From the NCBI RefSeq assembly GCF_019355935.1, contig NZ_CP079925.1:1054001-1118000 (forward strand): DNA of 64,000 nucleotides, written 5' to 3'. The stretch comes from Comamonas sp. Y33R10-2 (GTDB lineage: Bacteria; Pseudomonadota; Gammaproteobacteria; Burkholderiales; Burkholderiaceae_C). Each line of letters starts with the position of its first letter. Within the stretch, counting starts at the first letter, position 1. Below, piece by piece: positions 37,417-47,095 of this stretch. The position numbers were made by a program, and so were the translations under genes. Below the pieces are notes generated by a model. That model was not told where the DNA came from. It saw only the letters and a program-made list of their open reading frames with translations, and did not search any database.

Positions 37417-38394
37417 ATGCAACGCCGTCATTTCTTGAAGACTAGTATTTCTGCATCGCTGGCGACCGCTGTCGTGGGTGTGCAGGCTCAGGATAATTCT
37501 CCGATCAAACTTCTGGTGGGGTTTGCGCCGGGAGGGGTGACTGACCTGTTTGCCCGTTTGTGTGCGGAAAGCATTCAAACCGAATTGGGTAGAACGGTCA
37601 TTGTGGAAAATAGGCCGGGTGCGCATGGCCGCATGGCAACGCAGGCAGTCAAAGCCAGTGCAGCCAATAGCCATACGTTCCTCATTTCACCCAATGCAGG
37701 ACTAGTGTTTTTAGAGTTGCTCTTTTCAAAAGCGGCGCTGGGTTATGACATGCTCAACGACCTCACTCCCGTGGCGGCGTTGTCTACTTACCCCTTAGGT
37801 ATGGTGGTGAACAGCAGCACAGGCGTTACCAACGCCAAAGAATATGTGCAGTGGGTTAAAGCCAATCCAAGCAAAGGCATTTTTGGCACTTCAGGGGCAG
37901 GCAGTCACACCCATTTTGCGGGTATGCGCTTGGCTGAGGCAGCTGGCATCAACCTTGAAGTGGTTCCTTACAAAGGCAATAGCGCGGTGAATATTGATTT
38001 GCTGGGCGGGCAAATTCCTGCGGCCAGCATGGCTGCCAGCGACTTTTTGCACCATAAAGACAATCCGAAGGTGAAGATCATCGGAGTGTTTGGCCAAAAA
38101 CGCTCATCGTTGGCACCGGATGTCCCCACCTTTGTAGAGCAAGGCTTTGATGCGGTGGCCGGTGATGCTTGGATGGGCATGTGGACTTCGAAGAAGACAC
38201 CTGCTGATGAAGTTCAGCTTATGTCCGCAGTGATTGAGAAAATTCTGAAAAAGCCTGAATTTATCAGCGCGCTCAAGACCAAAATGACGATGGCACCCAT
38301 GTACCGTAACTCCAAAGAGACGGATCAGCTGCAGCGCTCTGAGCTTGCCATGTGGCGGCCCATCATTGCCAAGACAGGCTTTAAGCCGGAATAG
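37417..38394 (+). CDS. Bug/TctC-type periplasmic solute receptor
   Basis: A 325-aa periplasmic binding protein. Its signal peptide begins MQRRHFLKTSISASLATAVVG, with an RR pair that resembles a Tat signal and cleavage near VQAQ. The mature domain has IKLLVGFAPGGVTDLFARL, VIVENRPGAHGRMA and APDVPTFVEQGFDAV. It is the third Bug receptor in the window and second in this cluster, again without TctA/B partners. The ribosome binding site is AGGAGAC. The ligand is probably a pathway substrate. Confidence 0.88.
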   Translation: MQRRHFLKTSISASLATAVVGVQAQDNSPIKLLVGFAPGGVTDLFARLCAESIQTELGRTVIVENRPGAHGRMATQAVKASAANSHTFLISPNAGLVFLELLFSKAALGYDMLNDLTPVAALSTYPLGMVVNSSTGVTNAKEYVQWVKANPSKGIFGTSGAGSHTHFAGMRLAEAAGINLEVVPYKGNSAVNIDLLGGQIPAASMAASDFLHHKDNPKVKIIGVFGQKRSSLAPDVPTFVEQGFDAVAGDAWMGMWTSKKTPADEVQLMSAVIEKILKKPEFISALKTKMTMAPMYRNSKETDQLQRSELAMWRPIIAKTGFKPE

Positions 38395-38405
38395 TTTGAA
38401 TTGAA

Positions 38406-38437
38406 AAAGGCCTGTTAAAAATATTTAACAGGCCTTT
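38406..38437. terminator. strong stem-loop after the third Bug gene
   Basis: Perfect 14-bp stem AAAGGCCTGTTAAA / TTTAACAGGCCTTT with an AATA loop, ending in TTT only. A terminator or RNA-stabilising hairpin; expression of the next three genes may need partial read-through or a promoter in 38438-38517. Confidence 0.65.
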
Positions 38438-38517
38438 GCTGCGCTGAAGCCTTAGATGTCCAAGGACAGTGCAGGAGCGAGTTTTTTGTTGGACTTTCGT
38501 TGGATAGCGGGTTAAGT

Positions 38518-39387
38518 ATGAGCCAAACACCATCAATCTGGATGAACCTCAATCAGGTGCCACATCAACTGCAGTGGGTAGACCTCAATGGCGTCAAGAC
38601 ACGCTACTTGGTCGCAGGCCCAAAAGGTGCTCCAACCTTGCTGCTTTTGCATGGTACGGCTGGGAGTTTGGAGAATTTTTGCCAAAACTACGCCCAATAT
38701 GCTCAGAATTTTCGAGTCATTGGGTTGGATCTTTTGGGCTGCGGCTATACCGATAAGCCTGAACATGACTATTTAATTCCCGACTATGCCGCGCACATCG
38801 TCGCGTTTATGGATGCCTTGGGAATTGCGAGTGCATCCATGGTCGGTGTCTCGCTGGGTTCGTGGATTGGCGCAGCGGTTGCGCAAGCTCACCCTGAGCG
38901 TGTGCAAAGTCTGGTCATGGTCGCACCTGCAGGCATCGTAACGGACGAGGAAGAAGAGCGCCGTTTTGCCGAAGGCGTGCGCAAGCGCCGCTCTGCAGCT
39001 GCCGGCGCTCCATCTTGGGAGTCAGTGTCTGCCGCCATGAAGGGGCTGGTTTTGAACCCTGAAACGCTGGCCGATGAACTGGTCGCGGTACGTCTGGCGA
39101 TCTATCAGCAGCCGTCGATGAAAGACGCGATGCCGCGCCTGCTGGCTTTTAGCTTGGGCGGGCAAGCCTTGTCACTGCAGCAGTGGCAGTCCTTGCAGTT
39201 GCCGATTCAGGTGATTGCTGCGGTGGATGCACCCAATATGTTCTTGGGCAATGCTTACGCCATTGCCGAGGCTGCACCGAATGCAGAGCTGGTTGAGCTC
39301 AAGGGCTGCGACCACTGGGCGCAGTATGAGCAGCCAGAGGCATTCCATCAGGCCACTGAGCCATTTTTGCTCAAGCACACAAGCTAA
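38518..39387 (+). CDS. alpha/beta-hydrolase, meta-cleavage-product type
   Basis: A 289-aa hydrolase with an intact triad: Ser112 in GVSLGSW, Asp237 in AAVDAPN and His266 in CDHWAQYE; the oxyanion segment is HGTAGSLEN. It probably performs the C-C bond cleavage of the ring-fission product. If the fission product is 5-carboxymethyl-2-hydroxymuconate semialdehyde, hydrolysis would release formate and the substrate of the HpaH-like hydratase. It begins 80 bp after a strong hairpin, and the aldolase start is 5 bp after its stop. The start is ATG 38518; a TTG at 38500 is less likely. Confidence 0.85.
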   Translation: MSQTPSIWMNLNQVPHQLQWVDLNGVKTRYLVAGPKGAPTLLLLHGTAGSLENFCQNYAQYAQNFRVIGLDLLGCGYTDKPEHDYLIPDYAAHIVAFMDALGIASASMVGVSLGSWIGAAVAQAHPERVQSLVMVAPAGIVTDEEEERRFAEGVRKRRSAAAGAPSWESVSAAMKGLVLNPETLADELVAVRLAIYQQPSMKDAMPRLLAFSLGGQALSLQQWQSLQLPIQVIAAVDAPNMFLGNAYAIAEAAPNAELVELKGCDHWAQYEQPEAFHQATEPFLLKHTS

Positions 39388-39392
39388 TTGCT

Positions 39393-40259
39393 ATGTCGAC
39401 TCTTGCATCAGGCGTGCCTGTGAACGCATTTAAACAGGCTATCTCTCAACGCGTCTCTGAACGTGACTTTCAGCCTGATTCTCAGATCGGTCTGTGGCTG
39501 GCAACAGGCGATGCCTATGTTGCCGAGATGGTGGCCGGTACAGGTTTTGATTGGCTGCTGATCGATGGCGAGCATGCCCCCAACGACTTGCGCGGTACTT
39601 TGGCGCAGTTGCAAGCGATTGCCAGTGCCAGCAGCACTTTGCCTGCGAATGTGACTGCGCCTCACCCGGTTGTGCGCCTGCCCACGGCAGACCCTGTGCT
39701 GGTCAAACAATACTTGGAGCTGGGTGTGCAGACCTTGCTGCTGCCAATGATTGATACCCCAGAGCAGGCCGAGTCGATGGCCAAAGCCATGCGCTACCCG
39801 CCGATGGGCAGCCGCGGTATTGGTTGTGGTTTGGCTCGCTCATCGCGCTGGAACCGTTTTTCTAATTACCTGCAAGAGGCAAATGAGCAGGTTTGCTTGT
39901 TGGTGCAGGTTGAAACGGTAGAAGCGCTGGGCAATATCGATGCGATTGCGGCTACGCCCGGCGTTGATGGCGTGTTTATTGGCCCGGCAGACTTGTCTGC
40001 ATCGATGGGGTACTTGGGACAACCGGCTCACCCTGAAGTGGTTGCCGCGATTCAAAAAGCTGTGCAGCGCATTGCTGCAGCAGGCAAGCCGTCCGGTATT
40101 TTGGCCACGAATGAGGCTCAAGCCCATCAGTGGCTCAAGGCCGGTGTGAGCTTTGCCGCTGTGGGCGTGGACATCAGCCTTTTGTCGATGGCCGCGCAAG
40201 GACTGGCTTCAAGGTTCAAGCAGACCTCGGCCCCCGTAGTTAGTCGTAGCGGCTATTGA
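39393..40259 (+). CDS. hpaI: HpaI-type class II pyruvate aldolase
   Basis: A 288-aa aldolase of the HpcH/HpaI family, cleaving 4-hydroxy-2-oxo acids such as 4-hydroxy-2-oxoheptane-1,7-dioate to pyruvate and succinate semialdehyde. Catalytic His61 is in LIDGEHAPND, metal ligands Glu174 (VQVETVEAL) and Asp200 (FIGPADLSASMG), and the Arg-bearing loop MGSRGIGCGLARSS is at 138-151. It has about 20 extra N-terminal residues compared with E. coli HpaI. Coupled to the hydrolase upstream by a 5-bp gap. With the HpaH-like hydratase it suggests a C7-dicarboxylate lower pathway. Confidence 0.88.
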   Translation: MSTLASGVPVNAFKQAISQRVSERDFQPDSQIGLWLATGDAYVAEMVAGTGFDWLLIDGEHAPNDLRGTLAQLQAIASASSTLPANVTAPHPVVRLPTADPVLVKQYLELGVQTLLLPMIDTPEQAESMAKAMRYPPMGSRGIGCGLARSSRWNRFSNYLQEANEQVCLLVQVETVEALGNIDAIAATPGVDGVFIGPADLSASMGYLGQPAHPEVVAAIQKAVQRIAAAGKPSGILATNEAQAHQWLKAGVSFAAVGVDISLLSMAAQGLASRFKQTSAPVVSRSGY

Positions 40260-40480
40260 TTCAGTCGCGCATCAGCATCAGATAAATATCAGGTCCGCAC
40301 TAGGTCAGTATCACAAGCAGCGCTTTGATCCGAGGCTTTGAGGCTTGGCGGGCGCTAGCAATTGCGTGTCGATATGACCTTGAAGCCTCGTATTGAGAAG
40401 GCATGCCGCTATTGAAGAAGTAGTGCTTGTCGTCAATGCAAGGCGGAAGTCACCTCCAGATTTGTAAGCATTGGGTATAT
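40260..40480. other. 220-bp gap before the aldehyde dehydrogenase gene
   Basis: No gene seen. CGAGGCTT (40331-40338) can pair with AAGCCTCG (40383-40390) across a 44-nt loop. An in-frame upstream extension of the next ORF begins at 40427, but its residues do not resemble aldehyde dehydrogenases. Confidence 0.4.
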
Positions 40481-41923
40481 ATGAGCAGCCAAAAACACGA
40501 TCTCTTCATCGCAGGCCAATGGGTCAGCGGTGCCAGCTATCAGCCCAACATCAACCCCAGCAATCACGATGATGTCGTGGGCTATTACGCCCAGGCAGAT
40601 CTTCCCTTGGTGGAGACCGCAGTGGCTTCCGCACATCAATCGTTTGACGCTTGGTCGGTCAGCGGCATTCAGCAGCGCAGTGATGCATTAGCGTTTATTG
40701 GCACAGAGCTGATTGCACGTCAGTTTGAATTGGGAACCTTGCTGGCCCGCGAGGAGGGTAAAACCCGCAAAGAAGCCATTGCTGAGGTGGTTCGTGCGGG
40801 GCAAATATTTCAGTTCTTCGCGGGTGAATGCCTTCGTATGACGGGCGATATTTTGCCCTCCGTGCGCCCCGGCGTATCGGTGGAAATCTCGCGAGAAGCC
40901 GTGGGTGTAGTCGGGGTCATCACCCCTTGGAACTTCCCCATCGCCATTCCTGCATGGAAGATTGCACCGGCATTGGCTTACGGCAATTGCGTCGTGTTCA
41001 AGCCTGCAGATGTGGTGCCGGGCAGCGCTTGGGCGCTGGCAGAAATCATCTCGCGCAGCGCCATTCCGGCCGGTGTTTTTAACTTGGTCATGGGCTCTGG
41101 TCGCGTGGTGGGTGAGTGCATGGTCAATCACCCCCATATCTCGGCGATGACGTTTACTGGTTCCACCGGTACTGGTATGCAGATTGCGCAAAAGAGCGCA
41201 GCGCAGCTTAAGAAAGTGCAGCTGGAGATGGGGGGCAAGAACCCTCAAATCGTGCTGGACGATGCAGACCTGCAGCAAGCCGTTGAGCTGAGTGTGAACA
41301 GCGCATTCTTCTCCACAGGCCAGCGCTGCACAGCTACCAGCCGTTTCATCGTGACCGAAGGTATTTATGACCGTTACGTCGCAGCCATGAAAGCGCGTAT
41401 GGCTCAGTTGCGCGTTGGCGATGCATTGGCTGACGATACGGATATCGGCCCTGTTGCAAGCCCTTCGCAGCTGGCGCAAGACCTCTCTTATGTGCAGATT
41501 GGCAAGGACGAGGGCGCCACGTTGGCCATGGGCGGCACCTTGCTAGAGCGCAGCACACCCGGTAATTACTTGGCGCCTGCGCTGTTTACCGAGGCGCACA
41601 ACCAGATGCGTATCAATCGCGAAGAAATCTTTGGCCCCGTGGCAACCGTCATTCGTGTCAAAGACTATGAAGAGGCGCTGCATGTGGCCAACGATACGCC
41701 GTTTGGCCTGTCCGCAGGCATTGCAACGACGAGCTTGAAATACGCCAGCCACTTCAAGCGCCACTCCCAAGCAGGCATGGTGATGGTCAATGTTGCAACA
41801 GCAGGGGTTGACTACCACGTGCCTTTTGGTGGCCGCAAAGCCTCGAGCTATGGACCTAGGGAACAAGGGCAGTATGCGAAGGAGTTTTATACCGTGGTGA
41901 AGACGGCTTACACACTTGCGTAA
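40481..41923 (+). CDS. semialdehyde dehydrogenase (ALDH superfamily)
   Basis: A 480-aa NAD(P)-dependent aldehyde dehydrogenase. Active-site residues are Asn151 (TPWNFP), Lys174 (VFKPADVVP), Glu249 (LEMGGKNPQ) and Cys283 (GQRCTA). The sequence around the cofactor site resembles the ketoglutarate-semialdehyde / succinate-semialdehyde dehydrogenase groups. In context it would oxidise the semialdehyde made by the HpaI-like aldolase, giving succinate if the substrate is succinate semialdehyde. ATG 40481 is the natural start; it lacks a strong ribosome binding site. Last gene of the run. Confidence 0.88.
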   Translation: MSSQKHDLFIAGQWVSGASYQPNINPSNHDDVVGYYAQADLPLVETAVASAHQSFDAWSVSGIQQRSDALAFIGTELIARQFELGTLLAREEGKTRKEAIAEVVRAGQIFQFFAGECLRMTGDILPSVRPGVSVEISREAVGVVGVITPWNFPIAIPAWKIAPALAYGNCVVFKPADVVPGSAWALAEIISRSAIPAGVFNLVMGSGRVVGECMVNHPHISAMTFTGSTGTGMQIAQKSAAQLKKVQLEMGGKNPQIVLDDADLQQAVELSVNSAFFSTGQRCTATSRFIVTEGIYDRYVAAMKARMAQLRVGDALADDTDIGPVASPSQLAQDLSYVQIGKDEGATLAMGGTLLERSTPGNYLAPALFTEAHNQMRINREEIFGPVATVIRVKDYEEALHVANDTPFGLSAGIATTSLKYASHFKRHSQAGMVMVNVATAGVDYHVPFGGRKASSYGPREQGQYAKEFYTVVKTAYTLA

Positions 41924-42070
41924 ATAAGCTATTTCGCTCGTGATCTTGCCCTGTTTGATGGAGTGCTTAGCCTCCGGAACTCGGGGCATTTTTACGCGGC
42001 CACTGTCAAGATCGGCAGCAGCTAAAGCCCAGGTAAGCGTCTTGCGGGGATTGGCCGTGCGTCAATAAAA

Positions 42071-42102
42071 AAAAGTGCAGGCAAATAAATGACTGCACTT
42101 TT
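42071..42102. terminator. bidirectional terminator between the aldehyde dehydrogenase gene and fbp
   Basis: AAAAGTGCAG / CTGCACTTTT, a perfect 10-bp stem with a 12-nt loop, with A runs on one side and Ts on the other, between convergent genes. Confidence 0.85.
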
Positions 42103-42164
42103 ACAAACTAGCCTCAACCTATGCCGGTGCAATTCGCGACTTGGCGACACCGGCGTCGTTAAAA

Positions 42165-43187
42165 CTACGCAGCTTTTTGATCCGCTTCCAAGTGGTAGCG
42201 CGTCACGCGTTCCACTTCGTTCTTGGAGCCGAGCACGACGCTGACGCGTTCGTGGAGTTGGGTGGGTTGAATGTCCAAAATGCGCTCACGACCGTTGGTG
42301 GCCATGCCGCCGGCTTGTTCAACCAACCAGCTCATGGGATTGGCTTCATACATCAGGCGCAGCTTGCCGGGCTTTTGTGGCTCGCGCTTATCCCAGGGGT
42401 AGAGGAAGACGCCGCCGCGGCACAGGATACGGTGCACGTCGGCGACCATAGCCGCGACCCAGCGCATGTTGAAGTCCTTCTCGCGAGGGCCTTCCTTGCC
42501 GGCTAGCACTTCGTCCACATAGCGCTTCACGGGCTCATCCCAGTGGCGCATGTTGGACATGTTGATGGCGAATTCCTTGGTGTCTTCAGGAATCTTGACG
42601 TTCTCTTCGATCAGCAAGAAAGAGCCTTGCTCGCGGTCCAAAGTGAACATGGCAACGCCGTCACCCACAGTCAGCACCAACGTGGTCTGGGGGCCATAGA
42701 TGCAGTAACCGGCAGCAACTTGCTGAGTGCCTGCTTGGAAGAAGTCGCTTTCGTGTACGCCGGGGTGACCTTCGGGCTTTTTGAGCACGCTGAAGATGGT
42801 GCCAATCGACATGTTGATGTCGATGTTGGACGAGCCGTCCAGTGGGTCAAACATCAGCAGGTATTCGCCTTGTGGGTAACGGTTGGGCACCACGTAGATG
42901 CCTTCCATTTCTTCCGAGGCCATGGCTGCCAAGTGGCCGCCCCATTCGTTGGCTTCGATCAACGTTTCGTTGGCGATGATGTCCAGCTTTTTTTGCACTT
43001 CGCCTTGCACGTTTTCGCTGCCGGCGGTGCCCATCACGTCACCAAGCTCACCCTTGTTCACGGCAAAGCTGATGCGCTTGCAGGCGCGGGCTACGACTTC
43101 TAGCAGCAGGCGCAGTTGGCCGGGGATGAGGCCATCCATGCGTTGCTGCTCGACCAGATAGCGCGTCAGGCTGATGTTCTTTTTCAT
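42165..43187 (-). CDS. fbp: fructose-1,6-bisphosphatase class I
   Basis: A 340-aa metal-dependent phosphatase of gluconeogenesis. Class I signatures are present: ASEEMEG (metal site), [22 protein letters not shown] and [33 protein letters not shown] near the C-terminus. An AGGAG ribosome binding site precedes the ATG at 43187. It is needed for growth on the acids produced by the catabolic operons nearby, but there is no sign of shared regulation. Confidence 0.96.
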   Translation of the reverse strand: MKKNISLTRYLVEQQRMDGLIPGQLRLLLEVVARACKRISFAVNKGELGDVMGTAGSENVQGEVQKKLDIIANETLIEANEWGGHLAAMASEEMEGIYVVPNRYPQGEYLLMFDPLDGSSNIDINMSIGTIFSVLKKPEGHPGVHESDFFQAGTQQVAAGYCIYGPQTTLVLTVGDGVAMFTLDREQGSFLLIEENVKIPEDTKEFAINMSNMRHWDEPVKRYVDEVLAGKEGPREKDFNMRWVAAMVADVHRILCRGGVFLYPWDKREPQKPGKLRLMYEANPMSWLVEQAGGMATNGRERILDIQPTQLHERVSVVLGSKNEVERVTRYHLEADQKAA

Positions 43188-43251
43188 GGTTCAACTCCTA
43201 AAAATACGAGCAAATGCTGGGGTGGTTATGCATCTGCTGATGATCGATATT

Positions 43252-45972
43252 TCAGTCCGCCAGCGCGCGGGTAATCACCTCGCGCACGTCGTTGGACAGG
43301 TCGGCTTTGGCGGCTACGCGTTCAATGGCAGCGTGGGCTGCGTCGCGATAGGGTTGTGCCAGTTTTTTCCAGCGGTCCATCACGCGGCTGAGGCGAGCGG
43401 CCACTTGGGGGTTGATGGCGTCAATCTCGATCACGCGATCGGCCCAGAAGGCATAACCGGCAGCGTCGGCGCGGTGGAAGGCGCCAGCGTTGTTGCAGTA
43501 GCTGAAGATCAGGCTGCGTGCGCGGTTGGGGTTCTTGATCTGGAAGTCGGGGTGCTTCATCAGCGCCTGAACGGCGGGCAGTACATCGCCGCCGCGGTCG
43601 CTGGCCGCGCCTTGCAAAGAGAACCACTTGTCCAGCACCAGTGCATCGTTTTTGAACAGGGTGTGAAAGCGCTGCAGGGCTTGCTCAGCCAAGGGGCTGG
43701 CGCTGTAGACCAAGGCTGCCAAAGCGGCCATGCGGTCGGTCATATTGCCGGCATCTTTGCAGCGCTGGTAGGCCTTGCCGGGCCAGACGATGTCGCCTGT
43801 CTGGGCGGCATTCAGGCACAGCATGGACAGAGCACGACCGGCCAGAGCGCGGCGGCCTGCGCTGACATGGTCAGGCGTGTAGGCACCGGTGTCGCGGTTG
43901 GCTTCCCAAGCGGCTTCCCATTCGGGCTGCAGCGTGGTGGCCAGTTGCAAGATCATGGCTTCACGCACGGCATGTACGCGCTGCGGATCGACCTCGGCCA
44001 GTTGCTCGGCGATGTAGCTCTCAGATGGCAGTGTGAGCACCAAGTCCTTGAACGCGGCGTCCAGCTTGTCGTCTTGCAGTACGCGGCGCAGGGCTTGCAC
44101 AAAGTCTGCAGGCAAAATTTCAATGCCAAATTGCCCGCTAGTGCTTGATGTATCTGCAGTAGCAGCTATCGATTTAAGAGCGTAGCGCATGCCCAGACGC
44201 TGGCTCGCTTCCCACTGGTTAAATGGGTCGCTGTCGTGTGCAAGCAGGGTTAGAAGCTCTGCATCGCTGAATTCGCAATCCAGCACCACGGGGGCGCTGA
44301 AGCTGCGCAGCAGCGATGGCACGGGCGCTTCTGGCACATTGCTGAAGACAAAGCTTTGCTCGGCCTCGGTCAGCACCAGCGTGCGGCTAGTGCCTTGAGC
44401 TTTTTCTTCACCTTGCAGTTGCAGAGCAATCTCTGCACCGGCTGCGGTGAGCAGTCCCATTTGCACGGGAATGACAAAAGGCAGCTTTTCGCTTTGACCT
44501 GCAGTAGCGGCGCAGCTTTGCGACAGCGTCAGTGTGTAAGTTTGAGCAGCGGCATCGTACTGGCCCACGGCCTTGAGCACGGGCGTGCCGGCCTGGCTAT
44601 ACCAGCGGCGGAACTGCTGCAGGTTTTGAGCCAATGCCGATTCGGGGTTGGCGTCTGCAATGGCTTGCGAGAAGTCGTCGCAGGTCACAGCTTGGCCATC
44701 GTGGCGCTCAAAGTACAGCTTCATGCCTTTGGCAAAACCTTCGCGGCCTACTAGGTTGTGCTGCATGCGCACAACTTCGGCACCCTTTTCGTAGATCGTG
44801 ACTGTGTAGAAGTTGTTGATCTCGATGTAGCTGTCCGGGCGCACGGGGTGAGCCATGGGGCCGGCATCTTCGGGGAACTGCACGGTGCGCAGCACGCGCA
44901 CATCGTCAATGCGCTTGACGGCGCGCGCCGATGCAGCGCCCGCCATGTCCATGCTGAATTCCTGATCGCGAAAGACCGTGAGGCCCTCTTTCAGGGAAAG
45001 CTGGAACCAGTCGCGGCAGGTGACGCGGTCACCGGTCCAGTTGTGGAAGTATTCATGGCCAACGACGGACTCGATATTGGCGTAGTCCGTATCGGTGGCC
45101 GTGGCTTGGCTGGCCAGAACGTACTTCGTGTTGAAGATGTTCAGACCCTTGTTTTCCATAGCGCCCATGTTGAAGTCGCTGGTGGCGACGATCATGAAAC
45201 GGTCTAGATCCAAGCTCAGGCCAAAGCGCGCTTCATCCCATGCCACAGAGTGCATGAGGGCGTTCATGGCGTGCTCGGTCTTTTCCAAGTCGCCGGGGCG
45301 CACAAAGACCTGCAGCAGGTGCTCGTTGCCGGCACGGCTCTTGATCTTTTGCTCGCGGGCGACGAGGTTGCCCGCGACCAGTGCAAACAGGTAGCTAGGC
45401 TTTTTGTGCGGATCGACCCACTTGGCAAAGTGGCGGCCATCTTCCAGATCACCGGACTCCACCAGATTGCCGTTAGACAGCAGCACCGGGTACTGGGCCT
45501 TGCTGGCGCGCAGCGTGACCGTGTACATGGCCATCACATCAGGGCGGTCCAGGAAATAGGTGATACGGCGAAAACCCTCTGCTTCGCACTGCGTGAAGAA
45601 CGTGTCCTCGCTCACATACAAGCCCATGAGCTTGGTGTTTTTGGCGGGCGCGCAGGTGGTGAATATCTCCAGCTCCACAGGCTCATTGCCTTCGGGCAGG
45701 TTCTCCAGCACCAGCTGATCGCCATCCATCTTGAACGAGGTTCCACCGCCGTTGACCATGACGCGGGCCAGATTGAGCTCGTCACCATCGAGGCGCAGAG
45801 CCTGAGCTGGCACATCGGGGTTGCGGCGCACGCGCATCTTACTGAGCACGCGCGTCTTGGCCGGATCCAGATCAAAAGTCAGATCGACCGTGTCAATCCA
45901 CCAAGCGGGTGCTTCGTAGTCGGCGCGGTAAATCGTGGTGGCAGGGGCTTGCCCGTCACGCAGTTGCAGCAT
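43252..45972 (-). CDS. pepN: aminopeptidase N
   Basis: A 906-aa M1 zinc aminopeptidase removing N-terminal residues from peptides in the cytoplasm. The exopeptidase motif GAMEN is at 270-274, the zinc motif HEYFH at 306-310, and the third ligand Glu329 in KEG. The C-terminal domains follow the E. coli PepN pattern (DUF3458-like, helical tail). AAGGA precedes ATG 45972. It begins 18 bp after prfB, so the two are probably co-transcribed. Confidence 0.96.
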   Translation of the reverse strand: MLQLRDGQAPATTIYRADYEAPAWWIDTVDLTFDLDPAKTRVLSKMRVRRNPDVPAQALRLDGDELNLARVMVNGGGTSFKMDGDQLVLENLPEGNEPVELEIFTTCAPAKNTKLMGLYVSEDTFFTQCEAEGFRRITYFLDRPDVMAMYTVTLRASKAQYPVLLSNGNLVESGDLEDGRHFAKWVDPHKKPSYLFALVAGNLVAREQKIKSRAGNEHLLQVFVRPGDLEKTEHAMNALMHSVAWDEARFGLSLDLDRFMIVATSDFNMGAMENKGLNIFNTKYVLASQATATDTDYANIESVVGHEYFHNWTGDRVTCRDWFQLSLKEGLTVFRDQEFSMDMAGAASARAVKRIDDVRVLRTVQFPEDAGPMAHPVRPDSYIEINNFYTVTIYEKGAEVVRMQHNLVGREGFAKGMKLYFERHDGQAVTCDDFSQAIADANPESALAQNLQQFRRWYSQAGTPVLKAVGQYDAAAQTYTLTLSQSCAATAGQSEKLPFVIPVQMGLLTAAGAEIALQLQGEEKAQGTSRTLVLTEAEQSFVFSNVPEAPVPSLLRSFSAPVVLDCEFSDAELLTLLAHDSDPFNQWEASQRLGMRYALKSIAATADTSSTSGQFGIEILPADFVQALRRVLQDDKLDAAFKDLVLTLPSESYIAEQLAEVDPQRVHAVREAMILQLATTLQPEWEAAWEANRDTGAYTPDHVSAGRRALAGRALSMLCLNAAQTGDIVWPGKAYQRCKDAGNMTDRMAALAALVYSASPLAEQALQRFHTLFKNDALVLDKWFSLQGAASDRGGDVLPAVQALMKHPDFQIKNPNRARSLIFSYCNNAGAFHRADAAGYAFWADRVIEIDAINPQVAARLSRVMDRWKKLAQPYRDAAHAAIERVAAKADLSNDVREVITRALAD

Positions 45973-45990
45973 ATCGATTCCTTTCGAGGA

Positions 45991-47095
45991 TCAGAGGCCT
46001 TGCTTGAGCGAGGCTTCGATAAACACATCCAGATCGCCGTCCAGCACCTTCTGGGTGGCCGAAACTTCAACGTTGGTGCGCAAGTCCTTGATGCGGCTGT
46101 TGTCCAGCACATAAGAGCGGATCTGATGACCCCAGCCCACATCGGTCTTGGTGTCTTCGAGCTTTTGCTGCTCTTCTTGGCGCTTGCGCATCTCGTAGTC
46201 ATACAAACGCGAGCGCAGGCGTTGCCATGCCACATCACGGTTGCTGTGCTGCGAGCGGCCATCCTGACACTGCACCACGATATTGGTGGGAATGTGTGTC
46301 AGGCGCACGGCAGAGTCGGTCTTGTTAATGTGCTGACCACCGGCGCCCGAGGCGCGGTAGGTGTCGGTGCGCACATCAGACGGATTGATGTTGATCTCGA
46401 TAGAGTCATCAATCTCAGGGTAGACAAACAGCGAAGAAAAGCTGGTGTGACGGCCGCCGGACGAGTCAAACGGGCTCTTGCGGACCAAGCGGTGCACGCC
46501 AGTTTCAGTGCGCAGCAGGCCGTAGGCGTATTCGCCTTCAACTTTGATGGTTGCGCTTTTAATACCGGCCACGTCGCCAGCGGTTTCTTCTTCGACGGTA
46601 GTCTTGAAGCCTTTGCGCTCTGCGTACTTCAGGTACTGGCGCAGCAGCATGCTGGCCCAGTCACAGGCTTCGGTGCCGCCGGCACCGGCTTGAATGTCGA
46701 TAAAGCAGTTCAGCGGATCCGCCTCGCCACCGAACATACGGCGGAACTCGAGTTCTTCGATCAGCGGCTTGAGCTTGGCGGTTTCGGCTTCGATGGTTTC
46801 AAGGCCGGCGTCATCGCCTTCTTCCTTGCTCATCTCGAACAGCTCAGCGTTGTCAGTCAACTCACCCGTCAGCTTTTCCAGCGTCAACACGACGTTGTCT
46901 AGCGACTTCTTTTCCTTGCCCAGCTCTTGCGCCTTCTTGGGGTCGTTCCAGACGGCAGGATCTTCCAGCGAGGCGTTTACTGTGCGCAGGCGTTCGTATT
47001 TAGCATCGTAGTCAAAGATACCTCCGGAGATCGGCCGTACGAGCGGCCAGATCTTCGAGGTTGTTGCCGATAGAGTTGACGCGTTCTGCTTCCAT
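45991..47095 (-). CDS. prfB: peptide chain release factor 2, programmed +1 frameshift
   Basis: Release factor for UAA and UGA codons. Frame one runs from ATG 47095 for 27 codons ([27 protein letters not shown] by composition) to an in-frame TGA at 47014-47012. A +1 shift at CTT-TGA-C continues with [10 protein letters not shown] in the second frame to the stop at 45991, giving 367 aa in total. The stop-recognition tripeptide SPF and the catalytic GGQ (SGAGGQHIN) are both present. The length agrees with E. coli RF2 (365 aa). The internal UGA makes synthesis depend on RF2 level, the known autoregulatory loop. Confidence 0.96.
47012..47025 (-). promoter_or_regulatory. prfB recoding site
   Basis: On the minus strand the site reads GGAGGTATCTTTGAC. 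The Shine-Dalgarno-like GGAGG, the slippery CTT and the stop TGA followed by C are the known elements of the RF2 frameshift; only the bases of the internal Shine-Dalgarno differ slightly from the E. coli AGGGGG. Confidence 0.93.

Noticed and set aside
45991..46890. prfB as a truncated 299-aa gene
   Set aside because: The upstream frames and the recoding site restore a normal-length RF2, so the short call is an artefact.
45250..46902. Plus-strand ORF of 550 codons opposite pepN and prfB
   Set aside because: Spans two certain genes on the other strand and shows no domain; shadow frame.
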